A stretch of DNA of 64,000 nucleotides, from the NCBI GenBank assembly GCA_019321725.1, contig CM033108.1, forward strand, positions 5,278,001 to 5,342,000, written 5' to 3'. Each line of letters starts with the position of its first letter. Position 1 is the first letter of the stretch. The DNA comes from Paulownia fortunei (lineage: Eukaryota > Streptophyta > Magnoliopsida > Lamiales > Paulowniaceae). A program made the position numbers and the translations under genes. This document shows, in pieces, positions 49,805-60,870 of this stretch. The notes beneath the pieces are model-generated. The model had not been told where the DNA came from, did no database searches, and saw only the letters and a program-made list of their open reading frames with translations.

Positions 49805-50231
49805 TATCCAATTTCGATTTATAATTATACAACCTGTTGATGATAGTAATTGGATAATTGATTTAAATCATTCAAGTTCATAATGACATGTATTACTCCC
49901 ACTTCTCATTCTACTCTTTGGTAAGGGCCCTATTCATTTCAAGAATGTGCACTTAATTATGGTTTTATAAGTATGACCACTTTGTTTCATGTACGGAAAA
50001 ATTTCGACAGCATCTTCCCATAGTTCTCCAAGTACACATATTACAATGCATTCGAAAAATAAAGGAAGATACGAACTAAAATAATTAATCACGTACACGA
50101 GACAACTACCATACTAATATAGAACCACAATTAAGTACACGTTCTCAAACTGTCCGAACTGGACAATTCAGAATTTAACTAAATTCCAAATAGGGTCTAA
50201 GGTTTGTGAATTCATATGTATGACATGTATA

Positions 50232-50940
50232 TTTTGATTGATCTAACCCAAGTCTTAAGTTTGTTGACTTTCAATCATAGATTACATCTATTACAAATGT
50301 AATAGGATAAGAATAATGATAAGAATAATGTCACATTAACAATATGGAATAATAGATTACATCTATTACAGATGTAAAATTAGTTGCTATTTAATTCGTT
50401 AAAAAATATTAGAACGTTAATCTCATTCGATCACACATATGATAGCTTTTTCATATCTCATTTTTTTGTATTCAACAACAAAACCATATTATATATTTAT
50501 ATGTTTCCAACTATAAGGTTACCTTCACCTATTATATTAAAAAATACCCCCCAAAAGATCTCTTTTTAGCTCTTAAACCTTGGCCTATTTTATAAGTTTA
50601 ACGGTTTACATCTCAATAATGATTCAACACCTTATAAGCTTTAAAATCACCTCTTAAAGTCTTAAAATTGATAAAGTCCTCTCAATAACCATCCCATCGT
50701 ATAAAATCAAAACTATAGCAAAAGTTGACAATGCATTGCATTGTGTAAAACCTTTCTATACATCTTCTCATGTTCAAATTTTCATATATAACTGATCAAC
50801 TAAAAGCTTCAGAATAATACGACTAATTCAAAAGGTAGAACTCAACTAATTCAGCATGCAAAACCATAAAGAATTAATGTAATCAAATGTCAATCATTAG
50901 TATGTAGCCCTTCAAATTAACCAATGATACCAAATTACCT
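50232..50940. other. AT-rich segment of the right element, unrelated to the left copy
   Basis: It contains two copies of ATAGATTACATCTATTAC about 70 bases apart. No coding sequence recognised. Confidence 0.5.
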
Positions 50941-51230
50941 AAAGAGGTTGCGGTGGCATGGGGATTTTCAGCAAATCAAATACGGTTGCTGCTCGGTTGG
51001 GGGTGTTGGCTCTGTGGCCAGTGACTTAACTGATGGACGGTGGTTGAACAACGCGATGGTGGCTGGTGGTTGATAAAGGTGGTTGAACAGTGCGAGAACG
51101 GCACGATGGTGGCTGGTGGCCTGGTAGCTGATAGACGGTGCGAGAACGACTGGTGACTGAATGGTTGGTGGCTGAACAGTTGGTGAATGTTGGTTGAATG
51201 ACGACAAAACGTTAGCTCAATTTTTCAGAA
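50940..51230. repeat. GC-rich minisatellite-like island near the right element's 5' end
   Basis: Variants of GATGGTGGCTGGTGG and GTGCGAGAACG recur. The 79-codon minus-strand frame (51207-50968) is a Pro/Ser/His/Gln repeat and probably not a gene. Placement just inside the subterminal repeats parallels the GC-rich control region of maize Spm. Confidence 0.5.
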
Positions 51231-51239
51231 ATGTGAGAG

Positions 51240-51898
51240 GAGAAAGGGGTTATGCGAATTTAGCCCTTAATTTTATCGACGAAATCAGTACATTTCGTTG
51301 CTAACATAGAAATAAAGTTAGCGACGAAAGCTAATCCATTTTGTCGCTAACATAGAAAGAAAAATTAATTTTATTTTTTTTTTAAAGTCAGCGATGCAAA
51401 TAGCTTATAGTGTCGCTAACTTTTAATTTTTTTTAACCTTAGCAACGAAATAACCAGAGTTCGTCGCTAAAAAGAAAAAAATAAAAAATTAGCGATGAAA
51501 CTTGTTATGCCCTCGCTAATATGTTTTAACCTTAACGACACAATTAGTAATCTTCGATGCTAAAATAGGAAAAAAAATATAAATTTATATTTTTTTTTTG
51601 TTAGCAACGAGAATTCTATTGCTCGTCGCTAACATTAATTTTTCGCTAACATTATATTTTTTTCTTTTTTCCTAATCTTAGCGACAAAGTTGTTGCACTT
51701 CGTCGCTAACATTAAAAAAAATTACATTTAAAGTTAGCTGTCAACATGTCGTCGCTTAAATATAAAAAAAATAATTATACTTTTTTTCTACTTTTAGCGA
51801 TGCTTTAAGGTTATGTCGTTGCAAATATTTAATTTAGTGATGAAAATCTTCTTTCGTTGCTAAGATTTTGTCGCTATTTTCTTATTTTTCTATAGTGT
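51240..51898 (-). repeat. Subterminal repeats and 5' terminus of the inverted CACTA copy
   Basis: More than a dozen TTAGCGACGAA-type words in both orientations run up to the terminus TTTTTCTATAGTG (reverse complement CACTATAGAAAAA). The terminus belongs to the minus-oriented element whose TNPD starts at 49804. Confidence 0.8.
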
Positions 51899-52362
51899 AG
51901 GATGAACTAGTAGGCACCAAAACCGAGCTAGCAGACACCATGACTGAGCTACTGGTTTATAAGGACAAACTACATGTCATGAAGTCACAACAAGTCATGA
52001 TTTTGCAGATTCTTGAAAGCATGTCTCTCGGTGTATTGGAAGTAGTATAGTCGCTGACCCAGCAGCAACCATCCTCCTCACCTCCATCTTGGCCTTCATT
52101 GTCCCTTCATTGTCTCAGTCTTAGTTTAGTGTAAGTGTTTCAATTTTGTACAGTTATTCATACCTATTTTTATGGATAAATTGTTATGTTAATGTTGTTC
52201 ATATTAGTCATTATTATTATGTTAATATATACGAATACGTTTAATATATAATGTTGATTTCTTTCTAATTATATATTTGATTTGTTATTTTGCAGTCATG
52301 GCTGGAATGGCACCTGAAGATTCTCATTTTGATGGTCGTCAAGTTCAATCCATTTTTTAGGT
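51899..52362 (+). pseudogene. Displaced 3' exons of the plus-strand TNPA-like gene
   Basis: From 51902 a frame reads DELVGTKTELADTMTELLVY and continues through a coiled-coil-like segment to a TAG at about 52050. A second exon-like piece starts after TTTTGCAG near 52294 (MAGMAPEDSHFDGRQVQSIF then stop). Plant CACTA TNPA-like proteins end in such a coiled-coil region. Orientation is that of the left element, so this is its missing tail, cut off by the inverted copy. Confidence 0.55.
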
Positions 52363-52639
52363 ATATTATGCTTTTGTCTAATGTGTATATGATGATATTT
52401 TACTTTTAATGTCAACTTTTATGATGGTTTGTTTAATTATTCATTTATATGACTTGTGTATATGATGTTTTGTTTAATATACGATTAGTTTTTTAATAAA
52501 ATATTTTTTAGTTAATGATATTTAGATTGTTCGAATGATGGATGTGTGAATGGTTGTTGGATATGTTGTGGATGGGGTGTTGAATATTTGTGAATGGTTG
52601 TGTTGTGGATTTATAGCTTAAAATAGGATATAATAAAAA
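52363..52639. other. AT-rich 3' region of the plus-strand CACTA element
   Basis: TG- and AT-rich sequence with no gene, between the TNPA-like tail and the terminal repeats. Confidence 0.5.
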
Positions 52640-53093
52640 AAATATTTAAAAAAATGTAAATATTAGTAACAAATTTCATCGCTAACAGAATTATATTTTA
52701 AAAAAAATCAGTTAGCTACGAAATTGCCACGACTATTATTTGTAAATGCATTGCTAAAGTAATTACGTTAGCGACGAATGGCCCGATTTCATCACTAAAT
52801 TTAAAATAAAAAATTTATTTTTAAAATTTTTTCACTAGTTTAGTGATGAACATGATAATACAATTCATCGCTAAAACAAAATTTTAGCGGCAGATTTTTG
52901 GATTTAGCGACGAAAAAGTTTACCGCTAAACGTTGCGATGAAATTGCACTGCTTCGTCGCTAAGCTTTTTTTCAACGGTCTTATTGCAATGATTTTAGCG
53001 ACGCTATTTTTTCATCGCTATTTGTATTTCGCGACAATTTTATAGTATTTAGCGACGAAAAAATTAGTTGCTGACAAACAATTTTTTATAGTG
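52640..53093 (+). repeat. 3' subterminal repeats and terminus of the CACTA element
   Basis: Words such as GTTAGCGACGAATGG, CTTCGTCGCTAAG and TTTAGCGACGAAA recur and end in TTTTTTATAGTG. The following base is the first of the recovered peroxidase-unit sequence, so the end is exact. Confidence 0.82.
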
Positions 53094-53762
53094 GCATTTT
53101 CATCCATGCATTACTAATACAGTTAGGCGGCAAAATTGGAAAGTCAGATAATTTTTTTGTTGATATTTGCATTTTCTATCAAAACCCTAATAGAAGGGGA
53201 GGTTTGATAAGTATGATGAATTTAGAGGGCAAGATTTTGTAATTATAAAAAAAAGAAAGCAAGGAATTAGAAATTTAACTATTTTAATAGAGAGGTAAAT
53301 GTAATTACCATAAAAATTAGGGTTAAATTATTCTGTTGTCGTTGTCAATGACAGTTAACAAAATTAACTAGAAAGAAATCAACCAACACAATAAATTTAT
53401 TTATACTGCAGAAGTTTGAAAATTTTAACTGGGAAGTTTGATCGAGTCCATATCGATGGAAGAAGCGCGGAAGGGAAGACTATAGTACCACGGAACAGTT
53501 CAATTTTCTTCCAAAACTGAGGTAATAAGCTGTTTAGTGGTTATGTACACGCATTGCTTTACTTAGTAAAACCAACACTATGTCATTGCTACTTAATAAT
53601 AATATACATGCATCTATATATACCTTGGAAATGTCGATTGATATCTCCATCCTCATTACTGAATCATTCTTCAGATAATAGTATTAGTCTAGTACTATTC
53701 TGCACAGAATTGAATATTCTCTCTTTCATTCTACGTTGGCTTCTATTCTTGGGTATACAAAA
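53094..53762 (+). promoter_or_regulatory. Peroxidase 3 upstream/promoter region with TATA box
   Basis: 53094-53330 corresponds to 13537-13760 of unit 1. About 330 bases (13760-14090 of unit 1) are then missing, and homology resumes at TTGTCGTTGTCAATGACAG (about 53336). The TATATATA box is at 53615-53622, 148 bases before the ATG. The CACTA end leaves only 669 bases of unit sequence upstream of this gene. Confidence 0.6.
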
Positions 53763-55131
53763 ATGGCCTGTACAGTTAAATTGTCAAGCCCAATCTTTTT
53801 CTTGATATTGTTTTTCGCTGTATCTGAATTGGCCACTGTTTCATTGGCTTCTCTAAAAGTTGGTTACTACAAATACAGTTGCCCATCTGCAGAAGCAATT
53901 GTAAAGAAAGCAGTGGAGAGAGCTGTGTCCAGGAACCCTGGCCTTGGAGCAGGCATCATCAGAATGCATTTTCATGATTGTTTTGTCAGGGTATGCCCCT
54001 CTAAATCCATAAATTGCTTTGCATAAATTAACATATATTATTAATTTTTTAATTACTCAGTTTTCGTAAAACTGCTAGAGGGGCAATTGTTGGCCTGAGT
54101 GTGGCAACAATTGTCTTCTTTGCAGAGACCCGGTGTGTGGGCTTTCACCACAATCTAAATGTGGCGTTTGGAGCTATTGTGAAATTTTAAAAATTTAAAT
54201 AGTATTATTGCTATTGGTTATAACATTTAGTATAAGGGCAAAAGATCAGTCCTAGAATACTAAGAATATATGTTATAAAGAGACAAACAATTAACTAGGT
54301 GGCTGAACTAATTAATTATTTTGTATTCTAAAAGTAAATTGCCTGTCTTTCTGTTTACAGGGTTGTGATGCATCAGTCCTGCTTGATTCCACTCCAGGCC
54401 GTCGTTCGGAAGAACATCCAGCCAACAATCCAAGCTTGCGTGGATTCGAAGTGATTGATGAGGCCAAGGCCGAGCTTGAAGCTGCCTGCCCAAGAACTGT
54501 TTCATGTGCAGATATTATCGCGTTTGCAGCCCGTGACAGTGCCTACAAACTCGGTGCTATCAACTACATGGTGCCATCAGGGCGCCGTGATGGAAGAGTA
54601 TCCCTTGAAGACGATGTTACTGCAAATCTTCCCCCTCCCTCATTCGATGCCAGCCAACTCCAACAAAATTTTGCACGAAAAGGGCTTTCAACAGAAGAAA
54701 TGGTGACCCTGTCCGGGGCACATTCCATTGGAATTTCACATTGTTCATCTTTCTCAAACAGGCTTTACAACTTCAACTCCACTCATCCTCAGGATCCTTC
54801 CATGGATTCAAACTTTGCCAGGGAATTGAGGAAAAAGTGCCCCAGGCCTAATCCGAATGCTGCAAATGATCCGACTGTGCCACTTGATGTTGTGACACCA
54901 AACAGATTGGATAACAAGTACTATCTGAATTTGAAAAACCGACGTGGTTTGCTAACTTCGGATCAGACTCTTTTGAGCAGCACTTCGACTGTTTGGATGG
55001 TGAGGAGGAACGCGAAGCACGGTGCTTCTTGGGCTAATAAGTTTGCAGATGCAATGGTGAAAATGGGCTATATTGATGTTCTCACTGGAAACCAGGGTGA
55101 GATCAGGATGAATTGCAGGGTTGTCAACTGA
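53763..55131 (+). CDS. Class III peroxidase, copy 3 (intact)
   Basis: Exons 53763-53990 and 54361-55131 give 332 residues with the same single phase-0 intron as copy 1. Signal peptide, distal RMHFHDCF, proximal [12 protein letters not shown] and all eight cysteines are kept. Against copy 1 I see six substitutions (Arg4Thr, Thr19Ala, ADIMAF to ADIIAF, Ala-Leu to Val-Trp in STSTALM, GGIR to GEIR) and loss of one Lys in RRSEKEH. The product should have the same secreted peroxidase activity. The close match of exons, intron and promoter shows a recent duplication. Its promoter context differs most, because a CACTA element ends 669 bases upstream and a probable solo LTR lies about 200 bases after the stop. 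Confidence 0.95.
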
Positions 55132-55338
55132 AAATGGCTACAAATTTTTTGTTGTTTGTTCTTGTTTTTTTTTTTCCTTCTTATTCTTTCATTGCAAGTA
55201 CAACTGTTTTGAAATTGTAAGCAGTTCTTCAATTGTATCAAAGGAAAGGAAAATTATTATTTTTTAAATTGAACAATTTTCATGAGAAACTATTGTTGTT
55301 ATCATCAGGTTTTATTTTGCGCATTTGTCTAAGCATGT

Positions 55339-55684
55339 TGATGTAGTATAATAATAAGTTCATGAAAATCAATTCCTTGCAACTCGTTAATGTTGGGTGG
55401 GCCTTGCTAGTCAGGACTGTTTTTTTTTTAATTCTTCAATACTTAATTCATAATGAAATTCAAAAAATATATGTTTAAAATAAAAAATTGTAGAATATGA
55501 AATGAAACAATGTACTTTCAAATAATATAATATCATTATATTTATTAGCATTTTATTGAATATTATATTTTAATATAATGAGGTGCATGCTCCCTTGTGT
55601 TATAATTGATTTATGGGTTTGGTGCTATCTTTACTGAACCTTCATAATTTAATATTTGGATCAATATTAAAATACAACTCATCA
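55339..55684. mobile_element. Probable solo LTR (346 bp) with 5-bp TSD
   Basis: Relative to the flanks of copies 1 and 2 (AGCATGTGCCG), 351 bases are inserted. The insert starts TGATGTAGTA and ends ACTCATCA, so it has TG...CA ends within a short TGATG/CATCA inverted repeat. It is flanked by CATGT on both sides (55334-55338, 55685-55689). No coding content. A MITE is the alternative. Confidence 0.6.
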
Positions 55685-55689
55685 CATGT

Positions 55690-55918
55690 GCTGCCAGAAA
55701 AGTAAAAAGGATGAAAATTTGATCGTTTCTATTCAATTTTCAGCTACAGTTGTTTGACATTCTTATTATTGGTTCTTATGAAACTTCATAAAGAATACAA
55801 ACTCTCTGTGATATTTAAAGTACTATAAGAAGTGACAAAAAAGGGGGGCGACTTTATCAGTAATGAAAATCAATCATCTCTTGACTTTGTATGGACTAAT
55901 TTGTATGTTTCAAATCAG
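55690..55918. other. Remainder of peroxidase 3 3' flank
   Basis: It continues the unit sequence (GCCAGAAAAGTAAAAAGG) and then becomes unique up to the copia LTR. No gene. Confidence 0.5.
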
Positions 55919-56460
55919 TGTTGGAAAAAAGAGTCAAAATAAATGTTACGGATGTAGTGGAATCAGAAAAAAAAATTGGATTAAAAATAGGATCAAACCA
56001 CAATGACACCAAATCAAGAATTTCATAAATAATGCAAAAGAGTAAAAAATATGATACAAGAATTTTTACTTGGAAAATCCAAATTAGAAAAAATTACGGG
56101 ACTGTAGTCCAAACAAAACTTCTACTATGTATATAGTAATACTGGCTTACAAATTCTCCCTAAACTATGGGATACACAAATAATTCTTAAGAAAATATCT
56201 CTTGGATCATAAATATCTCAAGTTTCTCAACTTGGAATATTAAACAAAAATAGAAAGACTATTTTTAGAGAGAATGAAAGTTTCTTAGAATTTATCTCCC
56301 TATTTCTTCTCTCAAAACACTCTATTTTTCTCTCACTCAACTCTCTTGTTTTCTCTCTTTTTCATGTGTATTTAAGCTGTGAAATGATAACTCTATTTAT
56401 AGGTAAGATTTGATGCCAATTTTCAAAGTTTGGTAACTTCAATATTTGAATGTTTGGTAA
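55919..56460 (-). repeat. 3' LTR of the reverse copia element (truncated)
   Basis: It starts TGTTGGAAAAAAGAG and is collinear with the right LTR to TGTTTGGTAA, where about 45 bases of the LTR are lost. Confidence 0.82.
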
Positions 56461-59420
56461 GCATGTACTTTTCTTGCTTGAAGTCTAATTCATGAAGAAA
56501 TATCTTCAACCACAACATTTCCTTGCATGCTTCAGTTACTGCAATATATTATGGCTCCGTTGTGGACAATGCCACATATTTTTTAAGTTTCGATTACCAA
56601 GAGATAGCTCCCCCTACAAATCTCATCAGGTATCCGAATGTAGATTTTCTGGAATCAACATCACCAGTTATGTTTGCATCTGTGAATCCATTTAATATTG
56701 TTTAGCCATCACCAAACTTTAGGCAAACTTTGAAAGTACCTTTCAAATACCGAAATATCCATTTCACTGCAGACCAGTGATCTTTGTCAGTCTTAGAGAG
56801 AAATCAGCTAACAATACCAACTATATGAGCAATGTCAGGTCTAGTACATACCATAGCATACATTATACTGTCAACTGCAGAAGTATAGGATACATTTTTC
56901 ATTTATTCCTTATCTTTCTCACTTGTGGGACATTGAGCCAAGTTGAGTTTGAAATGACCCGCAAGTGGAGTGTTAACTGGCTTTGAATTGCTCCTGTTGA
57001 ATTTCCCAAGAACTTTTTCGATATACTTTTCTTGAGATAGCCACAACTTCCTGTTTGTCCTCTCTTTCGAGATTTTCATCCCAAAAATTTGCTTAACTGG
57101 TCATAAATCTTTCATTGTGTAAAATTTACTGAGCTCTTTCTTCAGCTTATCAATCTTGTTAATACCATGACTACAATCAACATGTCATCCACATACAATA
57201 ATAATATGATAAAGTCATCATAAGATAATTTTTTAAAGAATACATAGTGATCGGAGTTGGTTCTCTTGTAGCCATGATCAGACATAAAGGAGTCAAAATT
57301 CTTGTATCACTGTCTCGGGGCTTGTTTCAAGCCGTACAAGCTCTTTTTTAACCTGCACACCAGGTTTCCTTACCTTTGACTTTGAATCCCTCCGACTGCT
57401 CCATGTAAATTTCTTTATTCAAATCTTCATGAAAAAATGCATTCTTTACATCAAGTTGTTCAATCTCCAGGTCCAAGTTAGGAACAATTTCGAGAACAAC
57501 TTTGATTGAAGACATCTTCACCACAGGTGAGAAAATTTCATCAAAATCAACAACTTTTTTCTGACTGAATCCCTTTACAACCAGTCATGCTTTGTACCTT
57601 AATTTTAAGCTATACTCGTCAACTTTTAGCCTGTAAACCCATTTGTTTTCAGTATTTTTTTACCTTTTGGTAACTTTACAAGCTCATAGGTGTGATTTTC
57701 TTATAGGGATTTCATCTCTTCCTTCATGGCCTCCAACCATTTCTCTTTCTGATCATGTGATATGATCTCTATGAAATTCTCTGGTTCTCCCCCATCAATG
57801 AGCATTACATACTCATGTGGACTATATCTGGTAGAAGATTGTCTTTATCTAGTGGACCTTCTAACCTCTGCCCCTAGTAGTGGAACTGGGAAAATATCAT
57901 CAACCTGTACAAGTGGTGTGAGATCCCGTATATCTCCTCTATGATTCTAAACCGTAGGCGAAGAAATTGGATTTAAGTTATCAGGAACATATAAGTTAGT
58001 CTCAAATTTCTGTTTGGCATCATCAATTATCTGATCCTCAAGGAACACGACATCCCTGATTCTGATGACTTTCCTATTAGTTAGGTCCCACAATCTGTAG
58101 CTAAACTCTTCATGACCATAACCTAAGAAGACGCATGGTTTGGTCTTGTTGTTAAGTTTGGATATTTCATCTTGTAGAATGTGCACAAATGTCCTGTATC
58201 CAAACACTCTCAAGTGTTTGTATAAAATATTTTTCCCTGTCCAAACTCTGTTTGGAATGTCACCATCCAAAGAAATTGATGGAGAAATGTTGATTAGATT
58301 AGCTGCAGCCCTCATTGCTTCACCTCAAAAGGATTTAGGCAATTTGGAACGTGATAGCATACACCTGATTCTTTCACAAATTGTCTTGTTCATCCTCTCT
58401 ACCACATTATTATGTTGAGGAGTATTTGGGACGCTCTTTTCAAACTTGATACCATGATCCCTGCAATGTTACTCAAATTGGCATTGATATTCACTACCAT
58501 TATTTGCACGAATGCACTTCAGCTTCGTTCTTTTTTCTCTTTCAACCTTTGCTTTAAAATTTTAAAGACCTCTAGAGTTTGATCTTTAGATTTCAAAGCA
58601 AAGCACCAGACTTTACAAGAGAAATCATCAATAAATGTAATAAAGTACAAAGCACCACCAAGAGTTCTATCTTTCATGTAACACAAATCAGTATGCACCA
58701 AATCTAAATGATGAGATTTTCTAGATGGAAAAAATTCTTAAATACAACTCTGTATTGTTTTCCAGCTAAACAATCAACACAGGTTTGTAGGTGCATATTT
58801 GTTACCTTAGGGAGGAGTTTCTTCCTAGCCAGAAGTTCCAAGCCTTTCTAACTCAAGTGTCCAAGCCTTTTATGCCACAACTCAATAGAGTGATTTTTGA
58901 TAATTACATTCACATCTCCGTTGGATAGTTTAGCCTACATCAGGTAGAGTGAATTATGTTTCTTACCTTTAGCAACAATAAGAGATCCTTTGGTGAGCTT
59001 CCACTTTTCTTCACTAAAGAAATTAACATAGCCATCATCGTCAAGCTTGCCAGTGGAAATAATGTTGAGCCTAATGTCAGGAATATGTCTGATATTTTTG
59101 AGTAGAAGTTTACATCATGTATCAGTTTATAGGATGATACTCCCCATGCCAACAACTTTCGTCATACCATGATTGGTCATTCTGATATGATGTGAAGCTC
59201 CTAAATCAATAATCCAGTCTGTCTATTGGCATGATGAGCTGATACAAGCATCATCACAAATGATGACAATATCACCATCAGCTGTAACGGCAGTAGTGTC
59301 TTTGTCATCTTTCTTGTTTTCATTATTTCCATTCCGTTGATCTCTTTTCTTCTTTCTGCAATCTCTCTCATAGTGGTTTGGACCACCACAATAATGGCAT
59401 TTGAAATTCTTCTTGGTCTT
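56461..59420 (-). pseudogene. copia pol: protease, integrase, RT, RNase H (broken)
   Basis: Read from right to left: protease reads TDWIIDLGASHH (59222-59187), where the catalytic DSG has become DLG. Pre-integrase ELWHKRLGHLS and integrase VHTDLCYMKDRTLGGALYFI follow (about 58880-58640). RT includes LKKSLYGLKQAPRQ (near 57320) and LLLYVDDMLI with the YVDD box at 57195-57184. RNase H ends with TEACKEMLWLKIF near 56490. Many stops and frameshifts are present. Confidence 0.87.
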
Positions 59421-59569
59421 GGACTTCCCCCTAGAGTTGTCTCTCCAATTTATAGGACTTTTGTTCTTGTTCCTTCCTCGTTTATCAGTATTTTTTGCTA
59501 CTAAAGCTTTTGTCTCAGAAGAATGATCTTGCTCTTTTCTTCTAGATTCTTCATTAAGAAGACAATTGT

Positions 59570-60870
59570 TGAGGATTTTACAAACGCAAGTGTACGTTAT
59601 CATTACAAGTAATATAATGATGAATAGATTACCGTTCTTACAAAGACTATTGAGTTACTAAATATCGAAATTTTGTCAATTCAAATTTTATTTAAGCAAA
59701 TAAAAGCTAGTGACAATTGATACAAATGAATTTAAATTACTCTTAAAAATGATGCGTAAAAATTGAATAAAAACAAATATCAATGATTATAAAGACCTAG
59801 GGTTATGATTTCATCATAATTAGTTTGAGTTGAATAATTTATCTCATCAATTTTAGTTTATTTCTCAAGTGATAGTCGAGAATCCCTAAATTATCTACTA
59901 ACCTCTCCTAATGTCTAATGAAAATACCATCAATTGCTAACTCACTATATTCCCATCTGAATTATAACAATCAATAATTCATTAGGTTCTATGGTTCTCC
60001 AACAAAACTACACAAACTATGTAAGTATATTTCTATCTCACATGTAATTTATGATTTTCTACACCTAAAACTAGACACATATATCACCTATCGGGTCAAT
60101 ATGATTAGCAAATATTTAATTAGTAGCCAATTAATTGAAAGTATTAGGAACAATGTAGAAAACTCAACATAATAAATAAATCAAAAATTGAATTGATAAA
60201 AATATTCAACACATCCTAATTAGAATACATCACAATCCTAGAAAATGAAATTAGTTCATGGTGAAAATGAGAAATATCTTAACAATATTCATACACATAC
60301 TCAAATGAAAAGATGAAAAATAAAAATCAAATTTCAAAGAGAATGAGCTTTTCTTTTCTTGTAGATGTTTTTTCTCAAGTTTGAAAGAATTCTCTCCTCT
60401 TCCCAAAAATTCTCAAGTTCGGAAGAATTCTCTCCTCTTCCCAAAAATTCTTTCTTCTTGTTTTCTTCTTGTCTTTCTCCAAATTCTTCTATCTTCTCAT
60501 TTGTCTCTAATCCTCTCCACACTCATTCGGAGGCTCTTGAAAACTTAAAAATCTGATTGGGATGCCTAAAGAAGGCAAAATGTCCATTTTACCCTCACAG
60601 ACCCGCCTTAGGCGCTGCATTCACTGGACAAAGTCCATTTTCCAGTAGTTGCAATGCCTAGGTGTTGTAGCTACTGTTCACGGGCTGAATTTTTTTTTTT
60701 AAAGTATAAAATGAATGCAGATTTTCATACATCCAAGTGACATCCTTTCTTTATCTTCAAATCTATAGAGCAAACGCTAAAAACAATAATAAAAATCATA
60801 AAAAACTTAAAAATTAATTAAAAAATTAAGCAAATGGTGCTCAATTAATTGGTATAATTTCCACTTATCA
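59570..60870 (-). mobile_element. Solo LTR of the Athila-like gypsy family, nested in copia gag
   Basis: In reverse complement it starts TGATAAGTGGAAATTATACC and ends GTAAAATCCTCA. It is collinear with the LTR at 20177-21601. No internal sequence adjoins. The flanking pentamers (ATTGT/ATAAT) match poorly, so the target duplication has decayed or the edges are a few bases off. Confidence 0.78.

Larger units (their letters stand above)
44566..50231 (-). repeat. Right arm of giant inverted repeat
   Basis: Reverse complement of the left arm, ~5.7 kb. It lacks the hAT insertion. Homology ends at CATGTCATACATATGAATTC (reverse complement, near 50230); beyond that the two 5' parts of the element are unrelated. 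Confidence 0.9.
36379..53093. mobile_element. CACTA (En/Spm) composite with a giant inverted duplication
   Basis: The right end TTTTTTATAGTG (53082-53093) is the inverse of CACTATAAAAAA, a CACTA terminus. It is followed exactly by peroxidase-unit sequence GCATTTTCATCC as in unit 1 (13537). A second terminus, TTTTTCTATAGTG, stands at 51886-51898. Blocks of repeated TTAGCGACGAA / TTCGTCGCTAA words mark subterminal regions at 36379-36840, 51240-51898 and 52640-53093. Between them lie two TNPD-like and two TNPA-like genes in opposite orientation. The left terminus has lost its CACTA sequence. Confidence 0.85.

Noticed and set aside
46400..50231. Functional CACTA transposase in the right arm
   Set aside because: Domain blocks are recognisable but separated by stops and frameshifts that splicing alone is unlikely to remove.
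36379..53093. CRISPR-like array from the regularly recurring TTAGCGACGAA words
   Set aside because: This is plant nuclear DNA; the words vary, occur in both orientations and cluster at transposon ends, as CACTA subterminal repeats do.
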